This document shows, in pieces, positions 25,844 through 35,208 of a stretch of 51,143 bases of DNA; within the stretch, counting starts at the first letter, position 1; each line of letters opens with the position of its first letter. The position numbers and the translations under genes were made by a program. The notes beneath the pieces are model-generated. The model did not search any database, was not told the origin of the DNA, and worked only from the letters and a program-made list of their open reading frames with translations. Origin of the DNA: Helicobacter aurati (GTDB taxonomy: Bacteria > Campylobacterota > Campylobacteria > Campylobacterales > Helicobacteraceae); the NCBI RefSeq assembly GCF_003364265.1, contig NZ_NXLW01000015.1, positions 1 to 51,143 of the forward strand, given 5' to 3'.

Positions 25844-26917
25844 TTATACTCTACCTCCCTCATAAAGCTTTCTCATACGTGCTTTCTCTTCTGCCTTTTT
25901 CACTTTTTGTATCTCTCTTGCATAATATTTCTCAATCGAAAAACCAAACAAAATAGCCAACTTCGGCGCAACAAACATAGAGCTATAAGTACCAAATACG
26001 ACACCAACGAGTAGAGGAAGTGAAAAACCTACAATAATCTTTCCACCAAAGACATACAACGTTAAAACGACAAAAAACATTGTAAGCGAAGTAAGAATTG
26101 TGCGGGAAAGTGTGTGAGAAATCGCCTCATTAATTACTTCCTCAATAGACATCTTCTTGCCTTGCAGCATTTTTTCTCTAATTCGATCAAACACTATAAT
26201 TGTATCATTAATTGAATATCCAAGTAATGTGAGCAACGCCGCAACAACCTCCAGATTCAAATCAATCTTAAAAACAATGACACTTGCAGCAGTAATCATA
26301 ACATCATGAACAAGTGCAATAATAGAAGCAAGCGCAAAACGCCATTCATAACGAAAACTCACATAGAGCATCATCGCAATCACTGCAAGGACAAGAGAAA
26401 TAATTGCACTGCGAGCCAATTCATCCCCTACTTTTGGTCCAACAGTGTCAAGCTTACGAATCTCAAATTCACCAATCGGTGAAAGTATTTCATGCAATCT
26501 ATTAGCCAATGTAGTAGATTGCAAATCGGAGTGAAAAGGAATCTTAATAAGAAACTCTTTGTTGCTACCAAAATTACTAACTTGCGCATTATTAAAACGT
26601 GAATCCTGCTCAAGCAATTCTCTTATCGTTTGAATAATGGAATTATTGTTGTTTGTTGTTTCGTGCAAAATACCAGAAGAATTAATGTTTTTGGAATCTA
26701 AAGCGATTTGTTTATCAGAGAAATCCATTTGCCTATCTTTGGCAGCTGTATTGATTTGAATCTGTACCGCGCTACCACCAGCAAAATCTATTCCCAGATT
26801 AAACCCTATACCAAAAAAAAGATAAAGAGAAACCACACTAAGCAAAATAGATAATATTAAGCCATATTTACTCCAAGAAACAAAATCAAAAATCCTATTA
26901 TGCTTAAAAACTTCCAT
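25844..26917 (-). CDS. secF: Protein translocase subunit SecF
   Basis: This inner-membrane protein (357 residues) has the six-helix RND-like SecF layout: an N-terminal helix, the GIDFAGGSAVQIQ strand region, a periplasmic P1-like domain with a low-complexity insert rich in Asn and Ser at about residues 55-95, then the helix block with GYSINDTIIVFDRIRE. With SecD it uses the proton gradient to help pull proteins through SecYEG. The start codon is two bases after the secD stop; the order yajC-secD-secF is the standard operon. Confidence 0.95.
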   Translation of the reverse strand: MEVFKHNRIFDFVSWSKYGLILSILLSVVSLYLFFGIGFNLGIDFAGGSAVQIQINTAAKDRQMDFSDKQIALDSKNINSSGILHETTNNNNSIIQTIRELLEQDSRFNNAQVSNFGSNKEFLIKIPFHSDLQSTTLANRLHEILSPIGEFEIRKLDTVGPKVGDELARSAIISLVLAVIAMMLYVSFRYEWRFALASIIALVHDVMITAASVIVFKIDLNLEVVAALLTLLGYSINDTIIVFDRIREKMLQGKKMSIEEVINEAISHTLSRTILTSLTMFFVVLTLYVFGGKIIVGFSLPLLVGVVFGTYSSMFVAPKLAILFGFSIEKYYAREIQKVKKAEEKARMRKLYEGGRV

Positions 26918-26919
26918 TG

Positions 26920-28578
26920 CTACTTCACTCTATTCTGTGTTAATTGAATGTCTGATTCTTTTACGCCAAACCAAAAATATAGTTTTTTGTTTTTGTCAAT
27001 AATATTCTCTAGCCACAAATAAATACCATGAGTACCAATGATAGCAGTAATGATAGAGGCAAGAATCCCTATGCTCGTGGTGATTGCAAACCCCTTAATT
27101 GTACCCGTGCCATATATATAAAGAAGAATAGAAGCAATCAGAGAAGTAATATTTGCATCAAAAATCGCCCTAGACGCATTTTGATAACCAACTTTTAATG
27201 ATTTAATAACGCCTTGTCCTTCGCGCAGTGCTTCTCTTATGCGTTCATTAATGATGATATTAGCATCAACTGCCATACCTACAGTAAGAACAATACCTGC
27301 CATACCTGGTAAAGTAAGTGTAGCTCCAAATAATGCCATGACACTAATAATTAATAAAAGGTTAATAATCAACACCAATGACGCAAAAACCCCTGCAACA
27401 CAATAATACGTCATCATAAAGCCTACTACTAAAATAAAACCTGTAATCAAGGCAATAAAAGCCGCTTGAATAGAATCTGCTCCAAGACTAGGTCCTACAC
27501 TACGTTGTTCGACGACTTTCACAGGTGCTAGAAGTGCTCCTGAACGTAGTACAATAGCTAAATCATTGGCACTCTGCATAGTAAAATTCCCGTTAATAAT
27601 ACCTTTTCCTCCACCTATTCTTGTTTGAATAGTAGGAGCTGAAAAAACCTTTTTATCCAAAACAATTGCTAGCCTATTCTTAATATTAGATGCTGTAAAA
27701 TCACTAAAAATCTGTGCTCCTTTAGAATTTAATGCAAAACTTACAGCTGGTTGCCCATTCTCGTCTGTTGCTGTCCGCGCATCTGATAATTCACTACCAT
27801 CAAGAATGGGGACAGCCTTAAGTGGAAGTTTGATATTACCCGTCATATCTTCAACGAAAGGAATGAGCACTGAGTCATGCCTTGCAGCCTCCTCATCGGT
27901 AATAGCTTCACCATTTGCCATTCTTCTCGCTAAAGACTCATCAACAGCCATAAACTCTAACTTAGCACTTTTTGAGATAAGTTCAATGAGCCTCTGTTGC
28001 TCTTCTTGTGTCTTTACGCCCGGCATTTCTACGCTAATTTGATTAACGCCTTGTCGAGAAACATTAGGCTCTGCTAATCCAAATTTGTCTAATCGATTGC
28101 GAATAGTGTTAATCGCTTGATCTAATGCGCTTCTCTCTATTATTTTCTCTTCTTCTTGGCTAAGAGTAAGGATATATTGATTAGCATTTTGCTCTACTTT
28201 TACGCCCTGTATCTCTTTGATAATATCTTGAAGCTTTAATGCTTGATTAGAATCTAAAAGAATAAAGCTGACTTCATGTTCATCTAATTTAAGTTTAGTG
28301 ATGGGCACCTTTTCTCTTTGAGTATAAAATCTAATATCAGTAAGAATTGTGGTATAACGGCTATGAATAGCGGCTTTCACGTCAACATCGAGCAAGAGAC
28401 TTAAGCCACCCTGCAAATCAAGCCCCAAAGTAATCTTAGGCTTATCGCTAAAGAAATTATCAGTCTCCTTGTCTTGAAAGAATGAAGGAATACTAAAAAT
28501 AATGGCAAAAAGACTTGCAAAGATAAGGACTGCCAAACGATAATTAAATGGTTTGTATGTAGTAGTGCGCTTTATCAT
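26920..28578 (-). CDS. secD: Protein translocase subunit SecD
   Basis: This inner-membrane partner of SecF has 552 residues. After an N-terminal helix come GLDLQGGLSLLLDVD, the large periplasmic P1 region with IRNRLDKFGLAEPNVSRQG, and the six-helix C-terminal part with GMAVDANIIINERIRE. The length is usual for Campylobacterota. It lies between yajC (85 bases upstream) and secF (two bases downstream). Confidence 0.95.
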   Translation of the reverse strand: MIKRTTTYKPFNYRLAVLIFASLFAIIFSIPSFFQDKETDNFFSDKPKITLGLDLQGGLSLLLDVDVKAAIHSRYTTILTDIRFYTQREKVPITKLKLDEHEVSFILLDSNQALKLQDIIKEIQGVKVEQNANQYILTLSQEEEKIIERSALDQAINTIRNRLDKFGLAEPNVSRQGVNQISVEMPGVKTQEEQQRLIELISKSAKLEFMAVDESLARRMANGEAITDEEAARHDSVLIPFVEDMTGNIKLPLKAVPILDGSELSDARTATDENGQPAVSFALNSKGAQIFSDFTASNIKNRLAIVLDKKVFSAPTIQTRIGGGKGIINGNFTMQSANDLAIVLRSGALLAPVKVVEQRSVGPSLGADSIQAAFIALITGFILVVGFMMTYYCVAGVFASLVLIINLLLIISVMALFGATLTLPGMAGIVLTVGMAVDANIIINERIREALREGQGVIKSLKVGYQNASRAIFDANITSLIASILLYIYGTGTIKGFAITTSIGILASIITAIIGTHGIYLWLENIIDKNKKLYFWFGVKESDIQLTQNRVK

Positions 28579-28662
28579 TTATATCTCTTCTAAGATTGAT
28601 ATGAATCTTGATTTCATTAATAAATCCTATTTTAGCTAGCTTAATGGATTCTCTTTGGTAAA

Positions 28663-28962
28663 TTATTTATCTGATTTAGAATCTTCATCTCCAGACAACT
28701 CATCGATTTTATAAGCTACATAATCCTTAGACAAACGCACTTGATTATCTCCCAAACGGACATTAATAAAATTAGCTTCTTGTTTAATAACTTCACATAC
28801 AAATCCTCCATTTGTAACAATCTTATCTCCTCTCCTAAGGGTAGCAACCATCTCTATATGACGTTTCTTTTGTTGCTGCTGCGGACGAAAAACTAAAAAA
28901 TAAAAAACCACAATTAATACAACAAGAGGAACAAATGAAATAAAAGGCTCTAGTTGATTCAT
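28663..28962 (-). CDS. yajC: Preprotein translocase accessory subunit YajC
   Basis: The product has 99 residues. One membrane helix (about 9-26) is followed by FRPQQQQKKRHIEMV and LRRGDKIVTNGGFVCEV, the hallmark of YajC. It associates with SecDF in the inner membrane. GAGGAG lies ahead of the ATG, and a TATGATACAAT promoter box is present at 28997-29002. Confidence 0.95.
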   Translation of the reverse strand: MNQLEPFISFVPLVVLIVVFYFLVFRPQQQQKKRHIEMVATLRRGDKIVTNGGFVCEVIKQEANFINVRLGDNQVRLSKDYVAYKIDELSGDEDSKSDK

Positions 28963-28996
28963 ATAAACTCCTCATAACTTAAACATATACTATTGA

Positions 28997-29002
28997 ATTG
29001 TA
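28997..29002 (-). promoter_or_regulatory. Candidate -10 box for yajC-secD-secF
   Basis: TATGATACAAT on the minus strand, 35 bases upstream of the yajC ATG, matches the extended box seen before atpB and the DsbC/G-like gene. Confidence 0.5.
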
Positions 29003-29013
29003 TCATAAAAGTA

Positions 29014-30327
29014 TTATTTTTTAACTTTTCCATAAAAGAGTAGAAAAAGTACACCAATGACACATGAGGCAAAAGAAGCAAGTAAAATACTCACTTTTGC
29101 TAATTCTTTGGATTCCTCTATATCAAATGCTAAAGCCGAAACAAAAAGAGACATAGTAAAACCAATGCCAGCTAACATACCGGCACCAAGTATATGCCCC
29201 CAACTAATAGAATCGGGACGTTTAGCAATACCGAATTTTTCACAGGCAAAAGTAGCTAGAAATACTCCAATCGGTTTACCTACAACTAACCCTAAAAATA
29301 TTCCCCAAAAAATATGATCAATACTAAAATCGAAATTACCAGCTACACTCACTCCGGCATTTGCAAAAGCGAATAGCGGCATAATAAAATAGGCACTCCA
29401 TGGTTGTAGAAAATGCTCCAAACGTAACAGTGGATTCTGTGCATCAACCGCAATCTGCTGAATATCATGAATCATATGTAACTGCCCAGAATCTAATAAA
29501 ACATTTTGCTTAGAATCTTTGACATAGTTAGTTGTCCAATGATTAAGAGAATCTTGAAAATGTGAAAAATCACGTTTCGCTTTTACGGGAATACAAAAGG
29601 CAAGAATAACTGCAGCAATAGTCGCATGCACGCCGCTTAAATGCACAGAAAACCAAAGCAATACCCCAAAAAATAAATATACAAGAAGACTCTTCACGCC
29701 CAAGCTATTACAAATCAGCAATAATAGAACAATCACGCCAGAAACACCTAGCCAAAATGCACTAATGTCTCCACCATAAAATAAAGCAATAACAATAATT
29801 GCCCCTAAATCATCAACTACCGCCAATGTAACTAAAAACATCTTTAATGCTAAAGGAATATGTTTGCCAAGTATCATCATTACGCCTAAGGCAAAAGCAA
29901 TATCTGTTGCCATAGGGATTCCAAATCCATGCGCAGAATTTGTGCCTATATTTAAACCGTAATAAATAAGACCAGGGACTATCATACCGCCAACAGCAGC
30001 TATCGCAGGAAATGCCGCTTTAGAAAAGGAATTAAGCTCACCAAAAATCATTTCACGTTTGATTTCCAATCCTACTAACAAGAAAAAAAATGCCATAAGC
30101 ACATCGTTAATCCAGTCATGAATAGAAAAACCTACAAAATAAGTATCCAATTGAAAGCCAAACCGCATATGAAAAAAATCATGATAGAAATGCCCGAGAC
30201 TTGAATTAGCTACTATAAGTGCTAAAACGGTAGAAATAGCAAGAAAAATCCCACCAAAAGATTCGCTTGTTATAAAATCAACGAATATTTGTGTGATGCC
30301 GCCTTTCTTGTTTGTTTTACTTTGCAT
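29014..30327 (-). CDS. nhaA: Na+/H+ antiporter NhaA
   Basis: This inner-membrane antiporter (437 residues, about 12 helices) exchanges sodium for protons for pH and salt control. Family motifs present are the helix with FFLLVGLEIKREM, GIPMATDIAFALGVM and the paired aspartates in LAVVDDLGAI that bind the ions. A hydrophilic insert at about 255-290 (KRDFSHFQDSLNHW...) lengthens a loop, as in other Helicobacter NhaA proteins. It is divergent from the gene at 30443. Confidence 0.95.
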   Translation of the reverse strand: MQSKTNKKGGITQIFVDFITSESFGGIFLAISTVLALIVANSSLGHFYHDFFHMRFGFQLDTYFVGFSIHDWINDVLMAFFFLLVGLEIKREMIFGELNSFSKAAFPAIAAVGGMIVPGLIYYGLNIGTNSAHGFGIPMATDIAFALGVMMILGKHIPLALKMFLVTLAVVDDLGAIIVIALFYGGDISAFWLGVSGVIVLLLLICNSLGVKSLLVYLFFGVLLWFSVHLSGVHATIAAVILAFCIPVKAKRDFSHFQDSLNHWTTNYVKDSKQNVLLDSGQLHMIHDIQQIAVDAQNPLLRLEHFLQPWSAYFIMPLFAFANAGVSVAGNFDFSIDHIFWGIFLGLVVGKPIGVFLATFACEKFGIAKRPDSISWGHILGAGMLAGIGFTMSLFVSALAFDIEESKELAKVSILLASFASCVIGVLFLLFYGKVKK

Positions 30328-30442
30328 GCTTATTCCTTAAAATTCAATAAATTGGACAACCGAATTATAGAAAAAAAACTTAAATCAGTATTTATATATT
30401 GTGTGATATAGTGAGATAATTATAGTTGTCAAAAGGAATAAT

Positions 30443-30484
30443 ATGAAACATAAATTACGATATATATATATATATCAATATTAG
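30443..30484 (+). other. Leader reading frame of the 30517 gene, out of frame
   Basis: ATG 30443-30445 follows a good ribosome site (AAAAGGA, six bases ahead) and starts MKHKLRY before running through the (AT)8 tract into TAG at 30482. With one AT unit fewer the same start would read on into the large membrane protein, supplying its missing N-terminal membrane helix. Confidence 0.7.
30460..30475. repeat. (AT)8 dinucleotide repeat at the 5' end of a gene, probable phase switch
   Basis: Sixteen bases of pure AT repeat lie between ATG 30443 and the open frame that continues to 32604. The distance from ATG 30443 to the in-frame ATG at 30517 is 74 bases. Loss of one unit makes it 72 and restores the frame, as would gain of two units. 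Confidence 0.85.
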
Positions 30485-30516
30485 GAATAGTTGCTATAAC
30501 ATTAGCCTTCTTAGCA

Positions 30517-32604
30517 ATGTTAGGCAATACTACTCGATACGGTGCTCTAGGCTCGATTAGTTTAGACAAAGAAAACACTATTGCTGCACACAAAGAACTC
30601 TGTAAAAGCATAGAATCTACATCGCCAGATTCTCTAATCCAAAATAGAATATTTCAATTTAACGTTGCCTTTCAAAGCTCCACAATCCCTAGCAATACGC
30701 AAGAATATTGCAAGAACTCTTTGCATAACGACAATCCACAAAACAATACAGATTCTTTATATCAAAAAATTTCTCTATGGTCGCATACCCTACAAGACGT
30801 TTCTAAAGATATTGAAAAACAAGCCTTATATAATAATTCGGATATAAAAATTTATAGTTACAGGTTTAAATTTATCGAGATGAATAAATTTTTCCGCCAC
30901 AGCGATATATTTCAAATTGTACCTAATTATCAAAGCATGCCAGTCTTTATTCGTGCAACATACAGCGACAAACACACGCAATTTGGTATTTTCACGAGCT
31001 TTCAAAAACTAGACTTAGAATCTCTAAACATTGCGCATATTCCTTATACCCTTAAATTACGATACAAATTCATTATCCACGTAATAATTATTTTACTTGT
31101 TTTAGGAATGTTTGCCGTATTTTTTACTTTTTACACCCTGATGCCTCTGCGCATAGATTCTGCAAAATTCATTCAAAAGGATTTACAAAGTCCCTTGCTT
31201 GAAACATTTATTTCTTCTTCCTTATTTGCATTATATTGTATATTCATAGCACTATTGATTGTCTCTTCGAGTGTGCTTTTTTCAATATATGATGACGATT
31301 GGTCGTACGCTCATGCGCATCGTGTATTTTACCAACCATACGAAATTATTGGGAATTTTTGGTCACGTGGCAGGCATTTTGTCGATATTCTTGTCTCACT
31401 TCACATGCGTCCTTTAGGGCAATTCTTCGTATCCTTTGGCTTCTCACCTCTAAGAGTACAGGAGTTTTTTAGTGCCTTTTTCAATCTTATTTTTTACTTC
31501 TTGCTTTTTATAAGCGTATCGTTATTAGTTTGGATTCTAAATCACAGGGAAAATTTTCAAAAGATTTTCGTAGTTTCTTCATTATGCTGTTTATATTGTT
31601 TTTCATATATTGCACACTATAACACGGTAGCAGCCTATGTCGGTACAGCGGGATTCTCCTTATTGTATTTTTTGCCTATTGCCTACTTTTTCCTTTATAA
31701 CAAAGAGTTTTATATTATTAGACCAAGCATTAGTGGATATTGTGTTTTATTTTTCTTAGCTTATGCTGCATGCTTTGTAACAGAAACTTCTTCATTACCT
31801 ATCTTTGGATTGTCTCTTTTTATCCTCGCATACTACTTTATCAAATATCGTGAGAATGTAAGTCTTGCTCATGCGATTTTCCTTCGCATAATATTCATAA
31901 TAATATTAGTGCCTCTAGCCTTTATCCTTACTCTCTTGTCTGGAAGAGGCAGAGCGCAAATTGAAGGAACACATGACACAAGTCTTTTAGATTCTATCAT
32001 AAACGGTTTTTCTAACAATCCCACATTAAACAAATGGATAATTATCATAAGTGTTTTATATCTCATTGTGCTTTTTTATAAGATACTTCGCAACAAGCTT
32101 GCAAATAAACAGGAATATTTTATCTTCTCGCTACTTGTTACAGGACTTCTAGGCAACATAGGATTCAGTGCAATAAGAGTCAATGTCGTATCATTTGAAA
32201 CGATATTATTGTTTATCGCACTTTTTGCAACCGTGCTGCAACTCAATAAACATCATAATGTAACGATTAGATTTATTTCTCATTTTGCTGTAATTTCGTT
32301 GATAGTTTGTCTAAGCTTACAGGCTATTTCACAATATCAATCGCATTTCTCTCAATATGCTAATAGAAGTGCGCAACAAAACCTAATAGTATTACTCCAA
32401 GAAGCAGAAAGAAAAGGATTAGACCGACTGACACTTACCAAAGAAGAGGCTTTAGCAAATAAACTTGAACTACTCGGATTAAATGATAATGCAAAAAGCT
32501 TCCATAATAAAAGCATCACAGAATGGATGTATTATTATGGGTACACAACAAAACCTATTCCGATACAAATTATCGATGATGAATTATCACATTCACACAA
32601 GTAG
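30517..32604 (+). CDS. Large polytopic membrane protein, GT-C/DUF6056-like, probably phase-variable and off
   Basis: The frame holds 695 residues from the first in-frame ATG. The coding pattern clearly extends upstream: ISILGIVAITLAFLAMLGN forms a membrane helix split by that ATG, so the natural start is ATG 30443, joined through the AT repeat. After the N-terminal helix come about 160 extracytoplasmic residues, a helix at about 183-209, and then 9-10 more helices. Just after the second of these is SIYDDDWSYAHAHR (acidic triplet at 259-261), which resembles the catalytic loop of GT-C glycosyltransferases that use lipid-linked sugars; family DUF6056 has a similar motif. A role in modifying surface glycan would fit phase variation, but the substrate is unknown. 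Confidence 0.65.
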   Translation: MLGNTTRYGALGSISLDKENTIAAHKELCKSIESTSPDSLIQNRIFQFNVAFQSSTIPSNTQEYCKNSLHNDNPQNNTDSLYQKISLWSHTLQDVSKDIEKQALYNNSDIKIYSYRFKFIEMNKFFRHSDIFQIVPNYQSMPVFIRATYSDKHTQFGIFTSFQKLDLESLNIAHIPYTLKLRYKFIIHVIIILLVLGMFAVFFTFYTLMPLRIDSAKFIQKDLQSPLLETFISSSLFALYCIFIALLIVSSSVLFSIYDDDWSYAHAHRVFYQPYEIIGNFWSRGRHFVDILVSLHMRPLGQFFVSFGFSPLRVQEFFSAFFNLIFYFLLFISVSLLVWILNHRENFQKIFVVSSLCCLYCFSYIAHYNTVAAYVGTAGFSLLYFLPIAYFFLYNKEFYIIRPSISGYCVLFFLAYAACFVTETSSLPIFGLSLFILAYYFIKYRENVSLAHAIFLRIIFIIILVPLAFILTLLSGRGRAQIEGTHDTSLLDSIINGFSNNPTLNKWIIIISVLYLIVLFYKILRNKLANKQEYFIFSLLVTGLLGNIGFSAIRVNVVSFETILLFIALFATVLQLNKHHNVTIRFISHFAVISLIVCLSLQAISQYQSHFSQYANRSAQQNLIVLLQEAERKGLDRLTLTKEEALANKLELLGLNDNAKSFHNKSITEWMYYYGYTTKPIPIQIIDDELSHSHK

Positions 32605-32640
32605 CACAAGCCAGATGGGCATTCAAACATGCAACAACGT

Positions 32641-33948
32641 TTATTTAGTCATAATAAGTGTTGTGGAATTATCTAAAATAAAATACTTTCTTACAACTTG
32701 TTGTATTTTTTGAGAATCCAAATTATGCAGATTCTCTTCATAATGCAAGAGCGGTTTAATATCTCCTCGTACAAAATATGAACCAAAGAGTCCAGCCACA
32801 GAGCTAGCACTTTCCATGCTGTAAATAAATGCCGCTCGAGTATTAATCTTGACTTTATTTAATTCGTCTTCTGTAACAAGATTCCTTTTAAGCTTTTCAA
32901 TCTCTTTAAGAATCGCTGCTTTTAAGTCGTTCGCCTTAACGCCCGCATTCCCTGTTGCAATAATAATAAACATACCTTCATCAATTAAGCTCATATTGTA
33001 AACATTCACAGCAGAGGCAAGCTTCAATTTATCAGTAAGCAAAGTGGGTAAAATCGCGCTCTTACCTCCACCTAAAATATCACTAATTGCCTCCAAGGCA
33101 ATTTGGTCATCATGATTAAATTGCGGAATCTTGAAGCCCATCATAAGCCATTCAATCCCGCCTGTATCCTTTTTAATATACGATTCTCTAGCACCATCCT
33201 GCTTTGGTTCAGTAACATTAACTTGCGGAATCTCATGGGTATTTTTGATACCACCAAAGTATTTTTCTGCTTGTTGAAAGACTTCGGAAGCCTCTATGTC
33301 GCCTGCAACAACAAGAATAGCGTTTTGCGGTTGATAATAAAGACTATGAAATGCCTGAATATCCTCTAACTTCCACGACTGTATATCATTCATAAAACCA
33401 ATCGGTGTCCAATGATATGGATGATAAACATAGGCAGTGTTAAAGAATCTAAAAAAAAGATAGCCACTAGGAGAATTGTCTGTTCTCCATAGTCTCTCCT
33501 GGGCAACCACATTACGTTCGGATTGAAATTCAGAATCTACAAATACAAGATTCTGCATAAGCTCTGCAAAAAGTTCTAAAGATTTGCTTAAATTTTGAGC
33601 ACTTGATTTAATATAATAACGTGTATAATCAAAACTTGTAGAAGCATTATCAGTTCCACCCATTTTCTTCACAATCTCATCAAATTCACCTGCGCGCAAA
33701 TTTTTTGTTGTTTTAAAATTTAAGTGCTCCAACATGTGGGCTATTCCGCTTTTACCCATAATTTCATTGCGAGAACCAACTTTATAAAATACATTAGTTT
33801 CAATAACATTGCTTTTATTGTGCAACGGAATAACAACAATTTGCAAACCGTTGCTAAGTGTCTTAACTTGATGTTGCGGCAACACACTACAAATCGCTAA
33901 ACTACTCATAATAGCTCCTAACAATAATATCTTCCACATTTTAAACAT
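32641..33948 (-). CDS. M16-family zinc protease (PqqE/YmxG-like, exported)
   Basis: This is a 435-residue secreted or periplasmic peptidase. The N-terminal signal MFKMWKILLLGAIMSSLAICSV is followed by the inverted zinc motif HMLEH (about residues 71-75), with the downstream glutamate expected in the FDEIVKKMGG-to-SERNVVAQERL region. Two M16 half-domains are present in one chain, and the length fits the short family members. The frame is open to a TTG at 33957, but AGG lies nine bases ahead of ATG 33948, so I chose that start. It lies 14 bases after pyrD; H. pylori has the same pair (HP1011-HP1012). Confidence 0.88.
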   Translation of the reverse strand: MFKMWKILLLGAIMSSLAICSVLPQHQVKTLSNGLQIVVIPLHNKSNVIETNVFYKVGSRNEIMGKSGIAHMLEHLNFKTTKNLRAGEFDEIVKKMGGTDNASTSFDYTRYYIKSSAQNLSKSLELFAELMQNLVFVDSEFQSERNVVAQERLWRTDNSPSGYLFFRFFNTAYVYHPYHWTPIGFMNDIQSWKLEDIQAFHSLYYQPQNAILVVAGDIEASEVFQQAEKYFGGIKNTHEIPQVNVTEPKQDGARESYIKKDTGGIEWLMMGFKIPQFNHDDQIALEAISDILGGGKSAILPTLLTDKLKLASAVNVYNMSLIDEGMFIIIATGNAGVKANDLKAAILKEIEKLKRNLVTEDELNKVKINTRAAFIYSMESASSVAGLFGSYFVRGDIKPLLHYEENLHNLDSQKIQQVVRKYFILDNSTTLIMTK

Positions 33949-33962
33949 TTTAAACAACCTCG

Positions 33963-35036
33963 TTATGCAATCTCTTTACCAATCACTTCTGTAATGTTGG
34001 CAAAACCGTCAGCTACAAGCTTCTGATGCACTTCTTTATTAATTCTTGCAATTAATGATGGTCCTTGATAAACAAGAGCACTCATAATTTGCACGAGAGA
34101 TGCACCCAATTTCAAACGCTTATAAACTTCATCGGAATCGCCAACGCCGCCCAATGAAATAAGGATTGTTTTCCCAAAAAAATGCTGCGCTAAAATTCTT
34201 AATATCTCACGAGATTTTTGGCACAATGCTTTGCCGCTAATACCGCCGATACCTACGCCGTCCTTCTGTATCGGATGACTCACAGTGGCATAATCAATAG
34301 TAGTATTTGTAGCAACAATGCCGCTTACATTACATTCTATCGCCTTTTGACAGACTGCCAACATGGAATCTATTTCCATATCTGGGGAAATCTTAATAAA
34401 AAGTGGCTTTTGCGTAATGCTTCTTGCCATAGCAAGTAGCTCTTCCACAAAGCTCTCATTTTGCAAATCACGTAAATTGGGGGTATTAGGAGAAGAAAGA
34501 TTGAAAGTAAAATAATCTCCATAATCTTTCAATGCTTCCAAACTCAGTTCATAGTTTTTAAGAGAATCTGCCAAAACAAGATTCTTATTTTTTCCAATGT
34601 TGATACCCAAAGGAATACTAAAAGGATAGTGCTTTTTAAGATTAGCAATCATACCTCGTACACCAATATTATTGAATCCCATAGCATTTTGAAGACTTTC
34701 CTCGACTACATGCCGAAAAACTCTTGGCTTGGGATTCCCTTCTTGAGGCATTTGCGTAACACTACCTAGTTCTAAAAATCCAAAACCAATCCCCGCCATA
34801 CCTCGCACAAATTCACCATTTTTATCAAAACCACTTGCAAGTCCAACAGGATTATAAAAATGCAATCCGTGAATGTTTTGAGTAAGACTCTGATAAACCG
34901 AACAGTAACGTCTTGCTAAACAAGATTCTAAAAGGGGTATTTTAGGCGGAATTAACATGAATTTTGTCATAAGATTATGTGCATTTTCTGGGTCTATCTT
35001 GAAAAGTATTGGCTTGATTTTCTGATAGAAACTCAT
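33963..35036 (-). CDS. pyrD: Dihydroorotate dehydrogenase (quinone), class 2
   Basis: This membrane-associated flavoenzyme of pyrimidine synthesis (357 residues) oxidises dihydroorotate to orotate and passes electrons to menaquinone. FMN and substrate motifs are GLASGFDKNGE, AMGFNNIGV, NIGKNK and the catalytic-serine stretch FTFNLSSPNTPNLR; late motifs are IKISPDM and ISLGGVGDS. The N-terminal helices (YQKIKPILFKIDPENAHNL) are those that bind the membrane and quinone in class 2. I chose ATG 35034-35036, with AAAGGG six bases ahead, over the GTG at 35042. A TATAAT box is at 35064-35069. Confidence 0.95.
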   Translation of the reverse strand: MSFYQKIKPILFKIDPENAHNLMTKFMLIPPKIPLLESCLARRYCSVYQSLTQNIHGLHFYNPVGLASGFDKNGEFVRGMAGIGFGFLELGSVTQMPQEGNPKPRVFRHVVEESLQNAMGFNNIGVRGMIANLKKHYPFSIPLGINIGKNKNLVLADSLKNYELSLEALKDYGDYFTFNLSSPNTPNLRDLQNESFVEELLAMARSITQKPLFIKISPDMEIDSMLAVCQKAIECNVSGIVATNTTIDYATVSHPIQKDGVGIGGISGKALCQKSREILRILAQHFFGKTILISLGGVGDSDEVYKRLKLGASLVQIMSALVYQGPSLIARINKEVHQKLVADGFANITEVIGKEIA

Positions 35037-35063
35037 AATCACCCTTTATATAAAGATTTATTC

Positions 35064-35069
35064 ATTATA
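35064..35069 (-). promoter_or_regulatory. Candidate -10 box (TATAAT) for pyrD
   Basis: The minus strand reads TATGATATAATGAAT, about 28 bases upstream of the pyrD ATG, in the gap to the divergent ZorA-like gene. Confidence 0.5.
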
Positions 35070-35172
35070 TCATAGAAAACCCTATGTAATTCATACTACA
35101 TGACAATCTCAATACAACGAAATATTTGCAAAAGTGGGAAAGACATGATTAAAGAATTTAGTAAAAACGTGT

Positions 35173-35178
35173 TACAAT
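35173..35178 (+). promoter_or_regulatory. Candidate -10 box (TACAAT) for the zorA-like gene
   Basis: GTTACAATAA lies 31 bases upstream of ATG 35209. AGAGGA just before the ATG is the ribosome site. Confidence 0.4.
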
Positions 35179-35208
35179 AAACGAAACTTTATAAGCAAAA
35201 GAGGATAG

